From positions 6,662,501 to 6,726,500 of the forward strand of contig NZ_JARUBL010000001.1 of assembly GCF_029626155.1 (NCBI RefSeq): 64,000 bases of DNA. Direction: 5' to 3'. Under the pieces are notes generated by a model that saw only the letters and a list, made by a program, of their open reading frames with translations, did not search any database and had not been told where the DNA came from. The DNA comes from Solwaraspora sp. WMMD1047. GTDB lineage: Bacteria > Actinomycetota > Actinomycetes > Mycobacteriales > Micromonosporaceae. A program made the position numbers and the translations under genes. Of the stretch, positions 26,921 to 36,204 are shown piece by piece; the first letter of the stretch is position 1, and the number at the start of each line of letters is the position of its first letter.

Positions 26921-27837
26921 CGACCTTGACCACCTTCACCGCTCCCCCACCGGCCGTCGCGCCCAAGCCCCGGCTCGGCGCCACCAACCGGCGCGGCGGC
27001 GCCACCAGCCACCTCTGGGCGGCCAGCCCGCTGACCTACCTCGCCCTGGTCGCCGCCGCGGTGCTGTCGATCTTCCCGATCTACTGGATGTTCGTCGTCG
27101 CCACCCGGTCCAGCGACACGATGGGGCAGGTGCCGCCGCCGGTCACCCCCGGCGGCAACCTGCCCGGCAACATCGAACGGCTCTTCGCCAACACCGACGC
27201 GTACTTCCTCACCGGCATGCTCAACTCGGCGATCGTGGCCGGCTCGGTCACCATCTCGGTGGTGTTCTTCTCCTCGCTGGCCGGCTTCGCCTTCGCCAAG
27301 CTGCGGTTCCGGGGCCGCAACGCGCTGCTGATGGTGATCATCGCGACCATGATGGTGCCCACCCAGCTCGGCGTCATCCCGCTCTACATGCTGATGACCC
27401 GGCTGGACTGGAACGACCAGCTCCAGGCCGTCATCGTCCCCGCCCTGGTCACCGGCTTCGGGGTGTTCATGATGCGCCAGTACGCCAGCCAGGCGGTCAG
27501 CACCGAGCTGATCGAGGCGGCCAGGATGGACGGCTGCGGCACGGTCCGGATCTTCTGGCACGTGGTGCTGCCGGCGCTGCGGCCGGCCGCCGCCGTACTC
27601 GGTCTGCTCACCTTCATGACCACCTGGAACGACTTCCTCTGGCCGTACGCGGTGCTCAACGACCCGGAGAACCCGACCGTGCAACTGAGCCTGCGGGCCC
27701 TGTCAAACGGCTACTACCAGGACATGTCGCAGGTCTTCACCGGCACCGCGCTGGCCACCCTGCCGCTACTGGCTGTCTTCGTCATCTTCGGCCGACAGAT
27801 AATCGGCGGCATCATGGAAGGCGCGGTCAAACAGTGA
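26917..27837 (+). CDS. cebG: Carbohydrate ABC transporter permease (CebG-type)
   Basis: 306 aa from GTG 26917, overlapping the first permease stop (GTGA). Six helices are visible, starting at YLALVAAAVLSIFPIYWMF. The EAA loop is EAARMDGCGTVRIFWHVVLP. Together with the upstream permease it forms the heterodimeric MalFG-type channel. Its stop overlaps the GH1 start. Confidence 0.9.
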   Translation: MTTLTTFTAPPPAVAPKPRLGATNRRGGATSHLWAASPLTYLALVAAAVLSIFPIYWMFVVATRSSDTMGQVPPPVTPGGNLPGNIERLFANTDAYFLTGMLNSAIVAGSVTISVVFFSSLAGFAFAKLRFRGRNALLMVIIATMMVPTQLGVIPLYMLMTRLDWNDQLQAVIVPALVTGFGVFMMRQYASQAVSTELIEAARMDGCGTVRIFWHVVLPALRPAAAVLGLLTFMTTWNDFLWPYAVLNDPENPTVQLSLRALSNGYYQDMSQVFTGTALATLPLLAVFVIFGRQIIGGIMEGAVKQ

Positions 27838-29216
27838 GCCACTTGGAGGCGAGCGTGCGGTTCCCGGACGGATTCCTGTGGGGCGCGGCCACCGCCGCGT
27901 ACCAGATCGAGGGCGCGGCCCACGACGACGGTCGCGGCCCGTCGATCTGGGACACCTTCAGCCGTACGCCGGGAAAGGTGCACGCCGGCCACACCGGCGA
28001 CGTCGCCTGCGACCACTACCACCGGTACCCGCAGGACGTGGCGCTGATGGCCGAGCTGGGGCTGCAGGCGTACCGGTTCTCGGTGTCCTGGCCCCGGATC
28101 CAGCCGGACGGCGCCGGCCCGGTCAACCCGCGCGGGCTGGACTTCTACGACCGGCTGGTGGACGCGCTGCACGGCCGCGGCATCGACCCGATCGTCACGC
28201 TCTACCACTGGGACCTGCCGCAGAGCCTGGAGGACCGGGGCGGCTGGCCCAACCGGGAGACCGCCGAACGGTTCGCCGAGTACGCGGTCGCGGTGCACGC
28301 CCGGCTCGGCGACCGGGTCGGCACCTGGACCACGCTCAACGAACCGTGGTGCTCGGCGTACCTGGGCTACGGCAACGGGGTGCACGCGCCCGGCCGGCAG
28401 GACCCGGCGGACACCTTCGCCGCCGTACACCACCTGCTGCTCGGCCACGGGCTGGCCGGGCGGGCGCTGCGGGCGGCCGGGGTGGACACGCTGGGGATCA
28501 CGCTCAACCCGGCGGCGGTCTTCCCCGCCGACCCGGACAGCGCCGCCGACCTGGCCGCCGCGCACCTCGTCGACGGCCTGCACAACCGGATCTTCTACGA
28601 CCCGCTGCTGCTCGGCCGCTACCCCGAGGACGTGCTGGCGCACATCGACCGGTTCACCGACACCGCCTTTCTGCAGGACGGCGACGAGAAGATCATCAAC
28701 GAGCCGCTGGACCTGCTCGGCATCAACTACTACGCGCCGACCTACGTCGCCGGGCGACCGGACGCGGCCGGCGGCGGTGGGGCGTACCCGGGCACCGAGG
28801 GGATCGAGTTCAAGGCCCCCACCGGCCCGGTCACCGACATGGGCTGGATGATCGAGCCGGCCGGGCTGACCCGGCTGCTGGAACGGATCGCCCGCGACTA
28901 CCCACCGGTACCGCTGATGATCACCGAGAACGGTGCCGCGTTCGCCGACAAGTTCGGCGGCGACGAACGGGACCGGGTCCCCGACGCCGACCGGATCAGC
29001 TACCTCGACGGCCACCTGCGGGCCGTGCACGAGGCGATCGCCCGGGGGGTCGACCTGCGCGGCTATCTCGTATGGTCGTTGCTTGACAACTTCGAATGGG
29101 CCGAGGGCTACCGCAAGCGGTTCGGGATCATCCACGTCGACTACCAGACCCAGCGACGGGTGCCCAAGGACAGCGCACTGTGGTACCAGGACGTGATACG
29201 CCGTAACGGTCTGTAA
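27834..29216 (+). CDS. bglC: GH1 beta-glucosidase (BglC-type, cytoplasmic)
   Basis: 460 aa from GTG 27834 overlapping the permease stop (GTGA). It hydrolyses cellobiose or related beta-glucosides after uptake. The acid/base Glu is in TLNEPW (E170), the nucleophile Glu in ITENGA (E365), and the N-terminal signature is FPDGFLWGAATAAYQIEGA. No signal peptide is present, in keeping with intracellular hydrolysis. It is translationally coupled to cebG and followed by the regulator. Confidence 0.93.
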   Translation: MSHLEASVRFPDGFLWGAATAAYQIEGAAHDDGRGPSIWDTFSRTPGKVHAGHTGDVACDHYHRYPQDVALMAELGLQAYRFSVSWPRIQPDGAGPVNPRGLDFYDRLVDALHGRGIDPIVTLYHWDLPQSLEDRGGWPNRETAERFAEYAVAVHARLGDRVGTWTTLNEPWCSAYLGYGNGVHAPGRQDPADTFAAVHHLLLGHGLAGRALRAAGVDTLGITLNPAAVFPADPDSAADLAAAHLVDGLHNRIFYDPLLLGRYPEDVLAHIDRFTDTAFLQDGDEKIINEPLDLLGINYYAPTYVAGRPDAAGGGGAYPGTEGIEFKAPTGPVTDMGWMIEPAGLTRLLERIARDYPPVPLMITENGAAFADKFGGDERDRVPDADRISYLDGHLRAVHEAIARGVDLRGYLVWSLLDNFEWAEGYRKRFGIIHVDYQTQRRVPKDSALWYQDVIRRNGL

Positions 29217-29248
29217 GGGCCGGCGGCGACCGGGACATGGGGGGCGGG

Positions 29249-30265
29249 ATGACGGCGGCACGGGAGCGACCCACGCTGGAGGCGGTGGCACGCCGTGCCG
29301 GCGTGTCCCGGGCCACCGTCTCCCGGGTGGTGAACGGCTCGACCACGGTCGCCGAGCCGATCCAGGAGGCGGTCCGCCGGGCCGTCCAGGAACTCGGGTA
29401 CGTGCCGAACCTGGCCGCCCGCAGCCTGGTCACCCAGCGGACCGACTCGGTGGCGCTGGTGCTGCCCGAGGCCGCCACCCGGGTCTTCTCCGACGACCAG
29501 TGGTTTCCCGGCATCATCCGCGGCGTCAGCCAGGAGTTGGAGGCCGCCGACAAGCAGCTGGTGCTGATGCTGGCCGAGTCGACCGCCAGCCACGACCGGG
29601 TCGAGCGGTACGCCATGGGCCGGCACGTCGACGGCGTACTCTTCGCCTCGCTGCACGGCAGCGACCCGCTGCCCGGCACGCTGGCCCGGCTCGGCATCCC
29701 GGTCGTGGTGGGTGGCCGCCCGCTCGGCCGGGCCCCGGTGCCGGTGTCGTACATCGACGTCGACCACATCGGCGGGGTGACCCGGGCGGTCCGGCACCTG
29801 CTCGACTCGGGGCGGCGGCGGATCGCCACCATCGCCGGCCCGCAGGACATGGTCGCCGGCATCGAACGGCTGGCCGGTTACCGGGCCGAGCTGCAGGACT
29901 CCAGCCGCCGGTCGATCGTGGCGGTCGGCGACTTCACCCGGGAGTCCGGGGCGCTGGCCATGCGGCAACTGCTCGCCGACGACCCGGAGCTGGACGCGGT
30001 CTTCGTCGCCTCCGACCTGATGGCGCACGGCGCGCTGCGCACGCTGCGCGAGGCCGGCCGGCGGGTGCCCGACGACGTGGCGGTGATCGGCTTCGACGAT
30101 ATCGAGATCGCCCGCTACACCGATCCGCCGCTGACCACCGTGCGCCAGCCGATCCTGCAGATCGGCCGGGAGATGACCCGGCAACTGCTCCGGCTGGCGG
30201 CCGGCGAACAGATCGAACCGGCCCTGATCCTCCCGACCGACCTGATCGTCCGCGAGTCGGCCTGA
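29249..30265 (+). CDS. cebR: LacI-family repressor (CebR-type)
   Basis: 338 aa from ATG 29249; ATG 29237 is in frame. The N-terminal HTH is TLEAVARRAGVSRATVSRVVNG, and the hinge YVPNLAARSLVTQRT precedes a periplasmic-binding-like sensor domain (VGGRPLGRAPVPVSYIDVDH, DAVFVASDLMAHGAL, IGFDDIEIARYTDPPLTTV). It probably represses cebEFG-bglC through the GAGAGCGCTCTC boxes, released by cellobiose. In Streptomyces cebR lies upstream of cebE; here it is the last gene, 32 nt after bglC. Confidence 0.88.
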   Translation: MTAARERPTLEAVARRAGVSRATVSRVVNGSTTVAEPIQEAVRRAVQELGYVPNLAARSLVTQRTDSVALVLPEAATRVFSDDQWFPGIIRGVSQELEAADKQLVLMLAESTASHDRVERYAMGRHVDGVLFASLHGSDPLPGTLARLGIPVVVGGRPLGRAPVPVSYIDVDHIGGVTRAVRHLLDSGRRRIATIAGPQDMVAGIERLAGYRAELQDSSRRSIVAVGDFTRESGALAMRQLLADDPELDAVFVASDLMAHGALRTLREAGRRVPDDVAVIGFDDIEIARYTDPPLTTVRQPILQIGREMTRQLLRLAAGEQIEPALILPTDLIVRESA

Positions 30266-30490
30266 CTCACCGGGACGGTCCGTCCGTCCGATCCGCGCCG
30301 AACGATGGGTGGGGAATCGGCCTGTTGGCGGGGAATCGGCACCGAGTAATGGCCGGCCTTCGGATCTGCGATGTCCAATACCAGACAGGCTGGCCGGGAA
30401 ATTTCCACCGATCAACCCCTCCCTGTTGCCTGTTGCGCTTCGCCATGATGGCGATTCCCGTCCGTCGGCTCACCCCCGGAGATCATGACC

Positions 30491-31141
30491 ATGCCGGACA
30501 AGCAGTTGAGCGCGCCCGCTCGACAGGCCCTCATCGCACTAATGATCAATGTCAACGAGGCATCGAATCCCCAGCTCCACGAGCGCTTCCGATTCAAGAT
30601 CGAGAAATCGGTCCGGAATGAACTGGCAGACGCCAAACTGATCGAATGGCGGGCTGGATTCCGCGGCACGATCTTCCACACGCTCACCCCGAAAGGCTGG
30701 GAACGCGGAGGCACCGTGGCCGCCGAGCCGCTACCGCCACAGGTGACCGCGCTCGCCAGGTTGCTCTACGGCTGGGTCGACATGTTCTCCCGCCACCTGG
30801 CCCGTACCGGTGTGCGGTTCGAGGACGCGTTGCGCGCGATTGAACACCCCGCGACCGACGACACCCAGGCCGCGCCGGCCGGGGTCGAGGAGCGGGTGCT
30901 GGCCGTCTACCACGAACTGGCCGGCAACCCGGGCGATCTGGTGAGCCTGGCCAGAGTGCGGCGCCGACTGGCCGATGTCGAGCGTCCGGTGCTGGACGCC
31001 GCGCTCAAGGCGATGGACCGGGATCGGCGGATCCATCTCGAACCGGAGACCAACCGCAAGGCGCTCGAACCGGAGGCCAGGGAGGCCGCGATCAGCATCG
31101 GTGGTGAGGACAAGCATCTGATCACGAGTGGGCGCTCGTGA
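30491..31141 (+). CDS. Double winged-helix protein, first gene of a candidate defence cassette
   Basis: 216 aa from ATG 30491, 9 nt after GGAG; ATG 30485 is also in frame. An N-terminal winged helix (about 1-70: ARQALIALMINVNEASNPQL, then FHTLTPKGWER) and a second one (about 130-200: VEERVLAVYHELAG, SLARVRRRL, LKAMDRDRRIHLEPE) flank a helical segment with LLYGWVDMFSRHLA. No known family name comes to mind. The 4-nt GTGA overlap with the ATPase gene shows strict coupling. It may be a DNA-binding or adaptor subunit. The first 250 nt are clearly less GC-rich than the neighbours, consistent with transfer. Confidence 0.8.
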   Translation: MPDKQLSAPARQALIALMINVNEASNPQLHERFRFKIEKSVRNELADAKLIEWRAGFRGTIFHTLTPKGWERGGTVAAEPLPPQVTALARLLYGWVDMFSRHLARTGVRFEDALRAIEHPATDDTQAAPAGVEERVLAVYHELAGNPGDLVSLARVRRRLADVERPVLDAALKAMDRDRRIHLEPETNRKALEPEAREAAISIGGEDKHLITSGRS

Positions 31142-34100
31142 ACGAGTGGGAGCGGCGTGCGCTCGGCGAAGTGAGGTTCGACCTGGCACCCAACCGGGAG
31201 CAGGTCTGGCAGCCCCCCGGTGTCCACGTCGAAGGGCTGAACGACTACGTCGCGCGGGCCATCCTGGACGCCTTCGACGAGGCGGCGGCGAGTCCCGGTC
31301 CCTGTCCGCTCGGCGTCGTCGTGGAGGGACAGCACGGGGTCGGCAAGACCCACATGCTGCGCTGGACGCGCACCCAGGTGCTGCGACGCAACGGGTACTT
31401 CTTCCTGATCGGCCTAACCCAGGGCAAGAACTTCTGGTCGACGATCGTGCAGACCTACCTCACCGGTCTGCGTAAGCCCGGATCGGATGACCGCAGCCAG
31501 CTGGTCGCCCTGCTCGACCGGTTGGCCGACCGCGCCGGCGTCGACGCCGGCCTGCGCGACCGGGTAACCGGTCGACAAGCACTGACCGGCGAGTCGCTCG
31601 GAGCCTTCGTCGCCGCGGTCCGCCGGGCCAATCCGAACCTCGGCCGGCGGTCCCGGCAGGTACTCCGGGCGCTGGTCCTCCTCGGCGCCGCCGACGTCGA
31701 CCTCCAGGACATCGGCGAGGCTGTTCTCGCCTGTCAGCCCGACGGCGAGGCCGAGGAGTGGGCCAGGTGGGGGGTATCGGTCGCGCCCCAGACCCCACAC
31801 GAGGTAGCCGAGGAGATCTCCCGGCTGTTGGCGACCACCGGGCCGAGCCTGATCGCGGCCGACCAGATCGACACGATCTTCGCCCAGGCCCAGCACACGA
31901 CTGTCCGGGCCACCGGCGACAGGCCGGAGCCGGACCACCGGGTCCAGGTGGCGGACGAGCTCGGCACGGGTCTGATGGATCTTCGGGAGACGCTGCACCG
32001 AACCGTCACCGTGGTCGCCTGCCTATCGACCTCCTGGCAGTTGATAAGAGATCACGCGCTTGCCTCTATCGGGGACCGGTTCCGGCGGGAGACCCGGCTC
32101 ACCAGGCTGGCCTCGCCCGAGGTCGGCCGGAAACTGATCGCCGCCAGCCTGGCCCCGCCCTATCAGGCGGCCGGTTTCGAGCCGCCCTGGCCGACCTGGC
32201 CGGTACGACCGGCCGCCTTCCAGGATGCGCCCGACTTCACCCCCCGCCAGCTGCTGCAACGGGTGGAGGCACACATCCAGTCCTGCCTGCGTCGCGACCG
32301 GGTGGTGCCGCTGGAGAGCTTCGCCGACACCCTCGACCTGACCGCCCCGGACGAAACGCCGGCTCGACCTGACGAACTCGCCGAGCTCGACGCACGATTC
32401 GCCCGACTGTGCCAGTCGGCGGACGTCAGCGCCGCGCTCGACCCAGCGACCGAGGACCAGCGGATGCCGCAGCTCCTGTCGGCGGGTCTGCACGCGTGGG
32501 TGGAGGAGCAGGGCGCGCCGGCCGGCCGCTACGTCGTCACGCCGGGGCTCGGCACCAATCCGACCGTACACGCGATGCTGCGGGAGATCCTCGACGAGAC
32601 GATCGAGGACGAGGCGCACTGGTCGTTCCGGGCGATCTCCCGGTCGCACCACCGGGCCGTACAGGCCCGCATCGAACGGGTTCGGGTGATCGCGGATCTC
32701 GATCCGGAGATCACCAGCCGACGGGCTGTCCTGCTGCGCCCGGCTGGCGTCCCGTGGCCGGGCGGGCCTGTCACCCAGCGGAAGCTGCGGGAGTTCAGGC
32801 GGTTGGGCGGCACGGTCGCCACGGCGATCGTCGACGACCTCAAGGTCTTCGACTCGCTGGCCACGATGTTCGACGAAAAGCACCAAGCGTTTCCTGCGTG
32901 GTTGAAGTCGCGCCGCCCGGCCTGCAGCACCGACCTCTTCCGAACCGTCTTCGGGCCACCGCCGCCGGGCGGGGCACGGCCAGTCGCCGACCCGCCGAAT
33001 GGACCGAGACAAGGTCCGGCCTCGGACCAGGCCGGACCGGCGGGCGACCCGGCGGAACCGGCCGGACCAGCGGAACCGGCCGCGTCGATCCGGTTGGGGA
33101 CCGTGCTTGGTCCCGGCACTCCCTTCCAAGTCGCGCTGGAGTCGCTCCGGAAGCATGTGGCGATCTTCGCCGGCTCGGGTTCCGGCAAGACCGTGCTCAT
33201 CCGGCGCCTGATCGAGGAGTCCGCGCTGGCCGGCGTCTCTACGATCGCGCTGGATCCGAACAACGACCTGGCCCGGCTCGGCGACCGGTGGCCGGTGCCC
33301 CCCGCTACCTGGGCCGCCGGGGACAGCCGCCGGGCCGACGCCTACCTGGCCGGCACGGACGTCGTGATCTGGACTCCGCGCCGGGAGTCCGGCCGACCCC
33401 TCAGCCTGCAGCCGCTGCCGGACTTCGGGGCAGTGCTCGACGACCCGGACGACTTCGAGCTGGCCCTGGACACGGCCGTAGCGGCGCTCGCGCCCCGCGC
33501 CCGGATGGCCGGCAACACCGCGAAGATGGAACGCGGGCGGGCGGTGCTGCGGGAAGCGCTCAGCTTCTACGCCCGTCGCGGTGGTAACCGGCTGACCGGC
33601 TTCGTCGACCTGCTGGCGGAGTTGCCCGACGAGGTGACACCGCTGTCGAAGGCGGCCGAACTCGCCCACGAGATGGCGCAGACACTCGCCGCCGCGATGA
33701 TCAACGACCCACTCTTCGGTGGTTCCGGGGTGCCACTCGATCCCGGCGTGCTGTTCACCCCGGCGGCGGGCAAGCGGGCCCGGGTCTCGGTGATCAGCCT
33801 GATCGGCCTGCCCAGCAACGAGCAGCGGCAGAGCTTCGCCAACCAGTTGCAGATGGCACTCTTCGCCTGGATCAAGCAGCATCCGGCCGGCGACCGCCCG
33901 CTCGGCGGGTTGTTCGTGATGGACGAGGCGCAGACCCTGGCGCCGTCCGGTGCCATGACGGCCTGCACCGAGAGCACGCTGGCGCTGGCCAGTCAGGCTC
34001 GCAAATACGGACTCGGCCTGGTCTTCGCCACTCAGGCACCCCGGGGCATCCACAACCGGATCGTCGGGAACGCGGCCACCCAGTTCTACGGCTTCCTCAA

Positions 34101-34305
34101 CAGCCAGGCCCAGATCACCGCCGCCAAGGAGATGGCACAGGCCAAGGCAAGCGGAGTGCTGGACATCTCCCGACTGACCGCCGGCCAGTTCTACGCCGCG
34201 GGCGAGGGCCTTGGCTTCCAGAAGGTGGCCACTCCGATGTGCCTCAGTGCGCACCCCAAGAGCGCGTTGACCAACGAAGAGGTCCTGAGACGGGCCCGAG
34301 CGTAA
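31138..34305 (+). CDS. Two-module ATPase: AAA+/STAND-like front half fused to HerA/DUF87-type helicase
   Basis: 1055 aa, starting at GTG 31138 inside the previous stop. Module 1 (about 40-560): Walker A GQHGVGKT (64-71), Walker B LIAADQID (238-245), followed by an AAA+ lid and winged-helix-like part, ending in a long Pro/Ala linker (about 605-650). Module 2 (about 655-1050): Walker A GSGSGKT (679-685), Walker B LFVMDEAQ (Asp/Glu 929-930), the sensor ATQAPRG (964-970) and a C-terminal AKASGVLDISRLTAGQFY, typical of HerA/FtsK-like hexameric translocases. In defence systems such ATPases drive DNA or effector remodelling. Here both halves have intact P-loops, so both may be active. Confidence 0.88.
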   Translation: MNEWERRALGEVRFDLAPNREQVWQPPGVHVEGLNDYVARAILDAFDEAAASPGPCPLGVVVEGQHGVGKTHMLRWTRTQVLRRNGYFFLIGLTQGKNFWSTIVQTYLTGLRKPGSDDRSQLVALLDRLADRAGVDAGLRDRVTGRQALTGESLGAFVAAVRRANPNLGRRSRQVLRALVLLGAADVDLQDIGEAVLACQPDGEAEEWARWGVSVAPQTPHEVAEEISRLLATTGPSLIAADQIDTIFAQAQHTTVRATGDRPEPDHRVQVADELGTGLMDLRETLHRTVTVVACLSTSWQLIRDHALASIGDRFRRETRLTRLASPEVGRKLIAASLAPPYQAAGFEPPWPTWPVRPAAFQDAPDFTPRQLLQRVEAHIQSCLRRDRVVPLESFADTLDLTAPDETPARPDELAELDARFARLCQSADVSAALDPATEDQRMPQLLSAGLHAWVEEQGAPAGRYVVTPGLGTNPTVHAMLREILDETIEDEAHWSFRAISRSHHRAVQARIERVRVIADLDPEITSRRAVLLRPAGVPWPGGPVTQRKLREFRRLGGTVATAIVDDLKVFDSLATMFDEKHQAFPAWLKSRRPACSTDLFRTVFGPPPPGGARPVADPPNGPRQGPASDQAGPAGDPAEPAGPAEPAASIRLGTVLGPGTPFQVALESLRKHVAIFAGSGSGKTVLIRRLIEESALAGVSTIALDPNNDLARLGDRWPVPPATWAAGDSRRADAYLAGTDVVIWTPRRESGRPLSLQPLPDFGAVLDDPDDFELALDTAVAALAPRARMAGNTAKMERGRAVLREALSFYARRGGNRLTGFVDLLAELPDEVTPLSKAAELAHEMAQTLAAAMINDPLFGGSGVPLDPGVLFTPAAGKRARVSVISLIGLPSNEQRQSFANQLQMALFAWIKQHPAGDRPLGGLFVMDEAQTLAPSGAMTACTESTLALASQARKYGLGLVFATQAPRGIHNRIVGNAATQFYGFLNSQAQITAAKEMAQAKASGVLDISRLTAGQFYAAGEGLGFQKVATPMCLSAHPKSALTNEEVLRRARA

Positions 34306-34331
34306 CGACCCTTCGGCGGGAGGAGGCGAAG

Positions 34332-36050
34332 ATGGACATCGTTATCGAGGGTTTGGTCCGGCAGTTCCAGCGCGACCGCGACCTGACCGACCTCAAGCTG
34401 GAGGAGGCGTTCGAGACCTTCGCGGGGTTCTGCGTCCTCAGTTCGTTCTACGAGGACGAGTTCAGCCCTGATGTGTTCCGGACGGGTGGCGGGAACGACC
34501 TCGGCATCGACTTCTTCGGCATTCTGATCAACGGCGAGTTGCTGCACGACGAGGCCGAGGTGAGGGCGGCCACCGAGCAGGCGCGCCAGCTCGACGTACG
34601 CATCGTCCTCGGCCAGGCGAAGACTACCGCCGGGTTCGAGGGAAAGGTGCTCTCCGACCTGGCCGACAACCTGCACCACCTGTTCGGCGAGGCCCCGCCG
34701 CCGTACCCGATCTCCCCGGACGTGGAGAACATCCGTGGCTGTCTGCGTGCCATCTTCGCCAACATCGGCAAGTTCACCGGCAAGCTACCCAAGCTGCACA
34801 TCCGCTACATCACCACGGGCAGTCAGGTGGCGAAGCTGGTCGCCGAGAAGGCTCGATCCGCCGAACGGCTGCTGTCCAGGGCCGAACTCTTCGACCAGGT
34901 CGACGTCTGCTGCGTGACTCAGCGGGAGCTGCGCGGGCTGTACCACCGGGCGACCCAGGCGGTGTCGGTCACCTTCGACATGGTGAAGAAACTGTCTCCG
35001 CCCACGATGCCGGGGGTGGTGCAGTCGGTGTTCGGGTTGGTCCCGGCCCGTCGACTTGTCGAACAGGTGCTGACCGATCCGACCGGCAACATCCGTAAGG
35101 CGCTGTTCCACGAGAACGTCCGCGACTTCCAGGGGTACAACGCCGTCAACACCCAGATCCGGGACACCCTGCGGGATCCCGTACGCCGGGAGAGGTTTGC
35201 CGTCCTCAACAACGGCATCACCATCGTCGGCCGGGAGCTGACCGTGGTCGGCGACCGGATCCAGATCCGGGATTTCCAGATCGTGAACGGCTGTCAGACC
35301 TGCCACGTGCTCTTCCACGAACGGGACCAGCTCACCGACGAGACGCAGGTCAGCGTCCGGATTGTCCACTCCGAGGACGAGGACGTGATTGCCGGGATCA
35401 TCGCCGCGACGAACCGGCAGACCGCGGTGAGCGAGGAGGAGCTCTCCTCACGCGAGGACTTCCACATGGAGCTGGAGGACTTCTTCGCCGCGCAGGAGCC
35501 TGCCCATCGGCTCTACTACGAGCGGCGGTCCAAGCAGTACAGCGCCCGCCAGGAGTTTGACAAGGCCAGGGTCGTCAACCGAGCTCAGCTGACCCGCGCG
35601 TACGCGGCGATCGTACTGGGTGAACCGTCGACGGTCGGCCACTACAGATCGCTCACGGACCGGCACCGAGCCCAGCTGTTCCAGCCGGGCGGGCACCGTG
35701 AGGTGTACTACGCCGCCGCCGTAACCCACTACCGCGTCGAGTGGCTGTTCCGCACCCGGCGAATCCCGGCCCGACTGCGGCCTGCGCGCTTTCACCTGAT
35801 GGCGGCGGTGAAACGGCAACTACTCGGCGACGGACGGCCACCGAACGCGCCGAAACAGGCACGGGACTGGGCTCGGAAACTGACCGAGGTGATGTGGCCC
35901 GAGGGTGCGGCGGAACGCCTGGTCGTCGGGCTGCTTCCGGCGATCACCAGAGCCATCGAGATCGAGGAGCGGGCCGGCGTACCACTGGGGGAGATGGTGC
36001 GCAACCGCCGGTTCGCCGAACTCGTCCGTCAACAGGCAGGACACGATTAG
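34332..36050 (+). CDS. AIPR (abortive infection phage resistance) family protein with nuclease-like N-terminus
   Basis: 572 aa from ATG 34332, 5 nt after GGGAGGAGGCG. Residues about 50-100 hold a Mrr-like restriction-fold motif: GGGNDLGID (D60), then QAK with Lys97. This matches PD-(D/E)xK spacing. The AIPR domain (about 225-470) has VLNNGITIVGRELTV (about 290) and IVNGCQTCH (about 317), the family hallmark. The C-terminal third contains helical, basic segments. AIPR proteins are linked to abortive infection; here it is probably the toxic effector released or activated by the upstream ATPase. It follows that gene by 26 nt. Confidence 0.9.
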   Translation: MDIVIEGLVRQFQRDRDLTDLKLEEAFETFAGFCVLSSFYEDEFSPDVFRTGGGNDLGIDFFGILINGELLHDEAEVRAATEQARQLDVRIVLGQAKTTAGFEGKVLSDLADNLHHLFGEAPPPYPISPDVENIRGCLRAIFANIGKFTGKLPKLHIRYITTGSQVAKLVAEKARSAERLLSRAELFDQVDVCCVTQRELRGLYHRATQAVSVTFDMVKKLSPPTMPGVVQSVFGLVPARRLVEQVLTDPTGNIRKALFHENVRDFQGYNAVNTQIRDTLRDPVRRERFAVLNNGITIVGRELTVVGDRIQIRDFQIVNGCQTCHVLFHERDQLTDETQVSVRIVHSEDEDVIAGIIAATNRQTAVSEEELSSREDFHMELEDFFAAQEPAHRLYYERRSKQYSARQEFDKARVVNRAQLTRAYAAIVLGEPSTVGHYRSLTDRHRAQLFQPGGHREVYYAAAVTHYRVEWLFRTRRIPARLRPARFHLMAAVKRQLLGDGRPPNAPKQARDWARKLTEVMWPEGAAERLVVGLLPAITRAIEIEERAGVPLGEMVRNRRFAELVRQQAGHD

Positions 36051-36204
36051 CGTCCGGCAACCTGGTACCTCGGTCGTGCACGGCAGCTGCGTGGGCGGCT
36101 CAGGATCGTGGCCCACCCAGCCGTCACGACACCGCCGAACTCGACGGCTCAATGCGCCACGATCGCGGGTTTGCCGAGTCAGGGCGCAGAGCGGGCAGCA
36201 CGAC

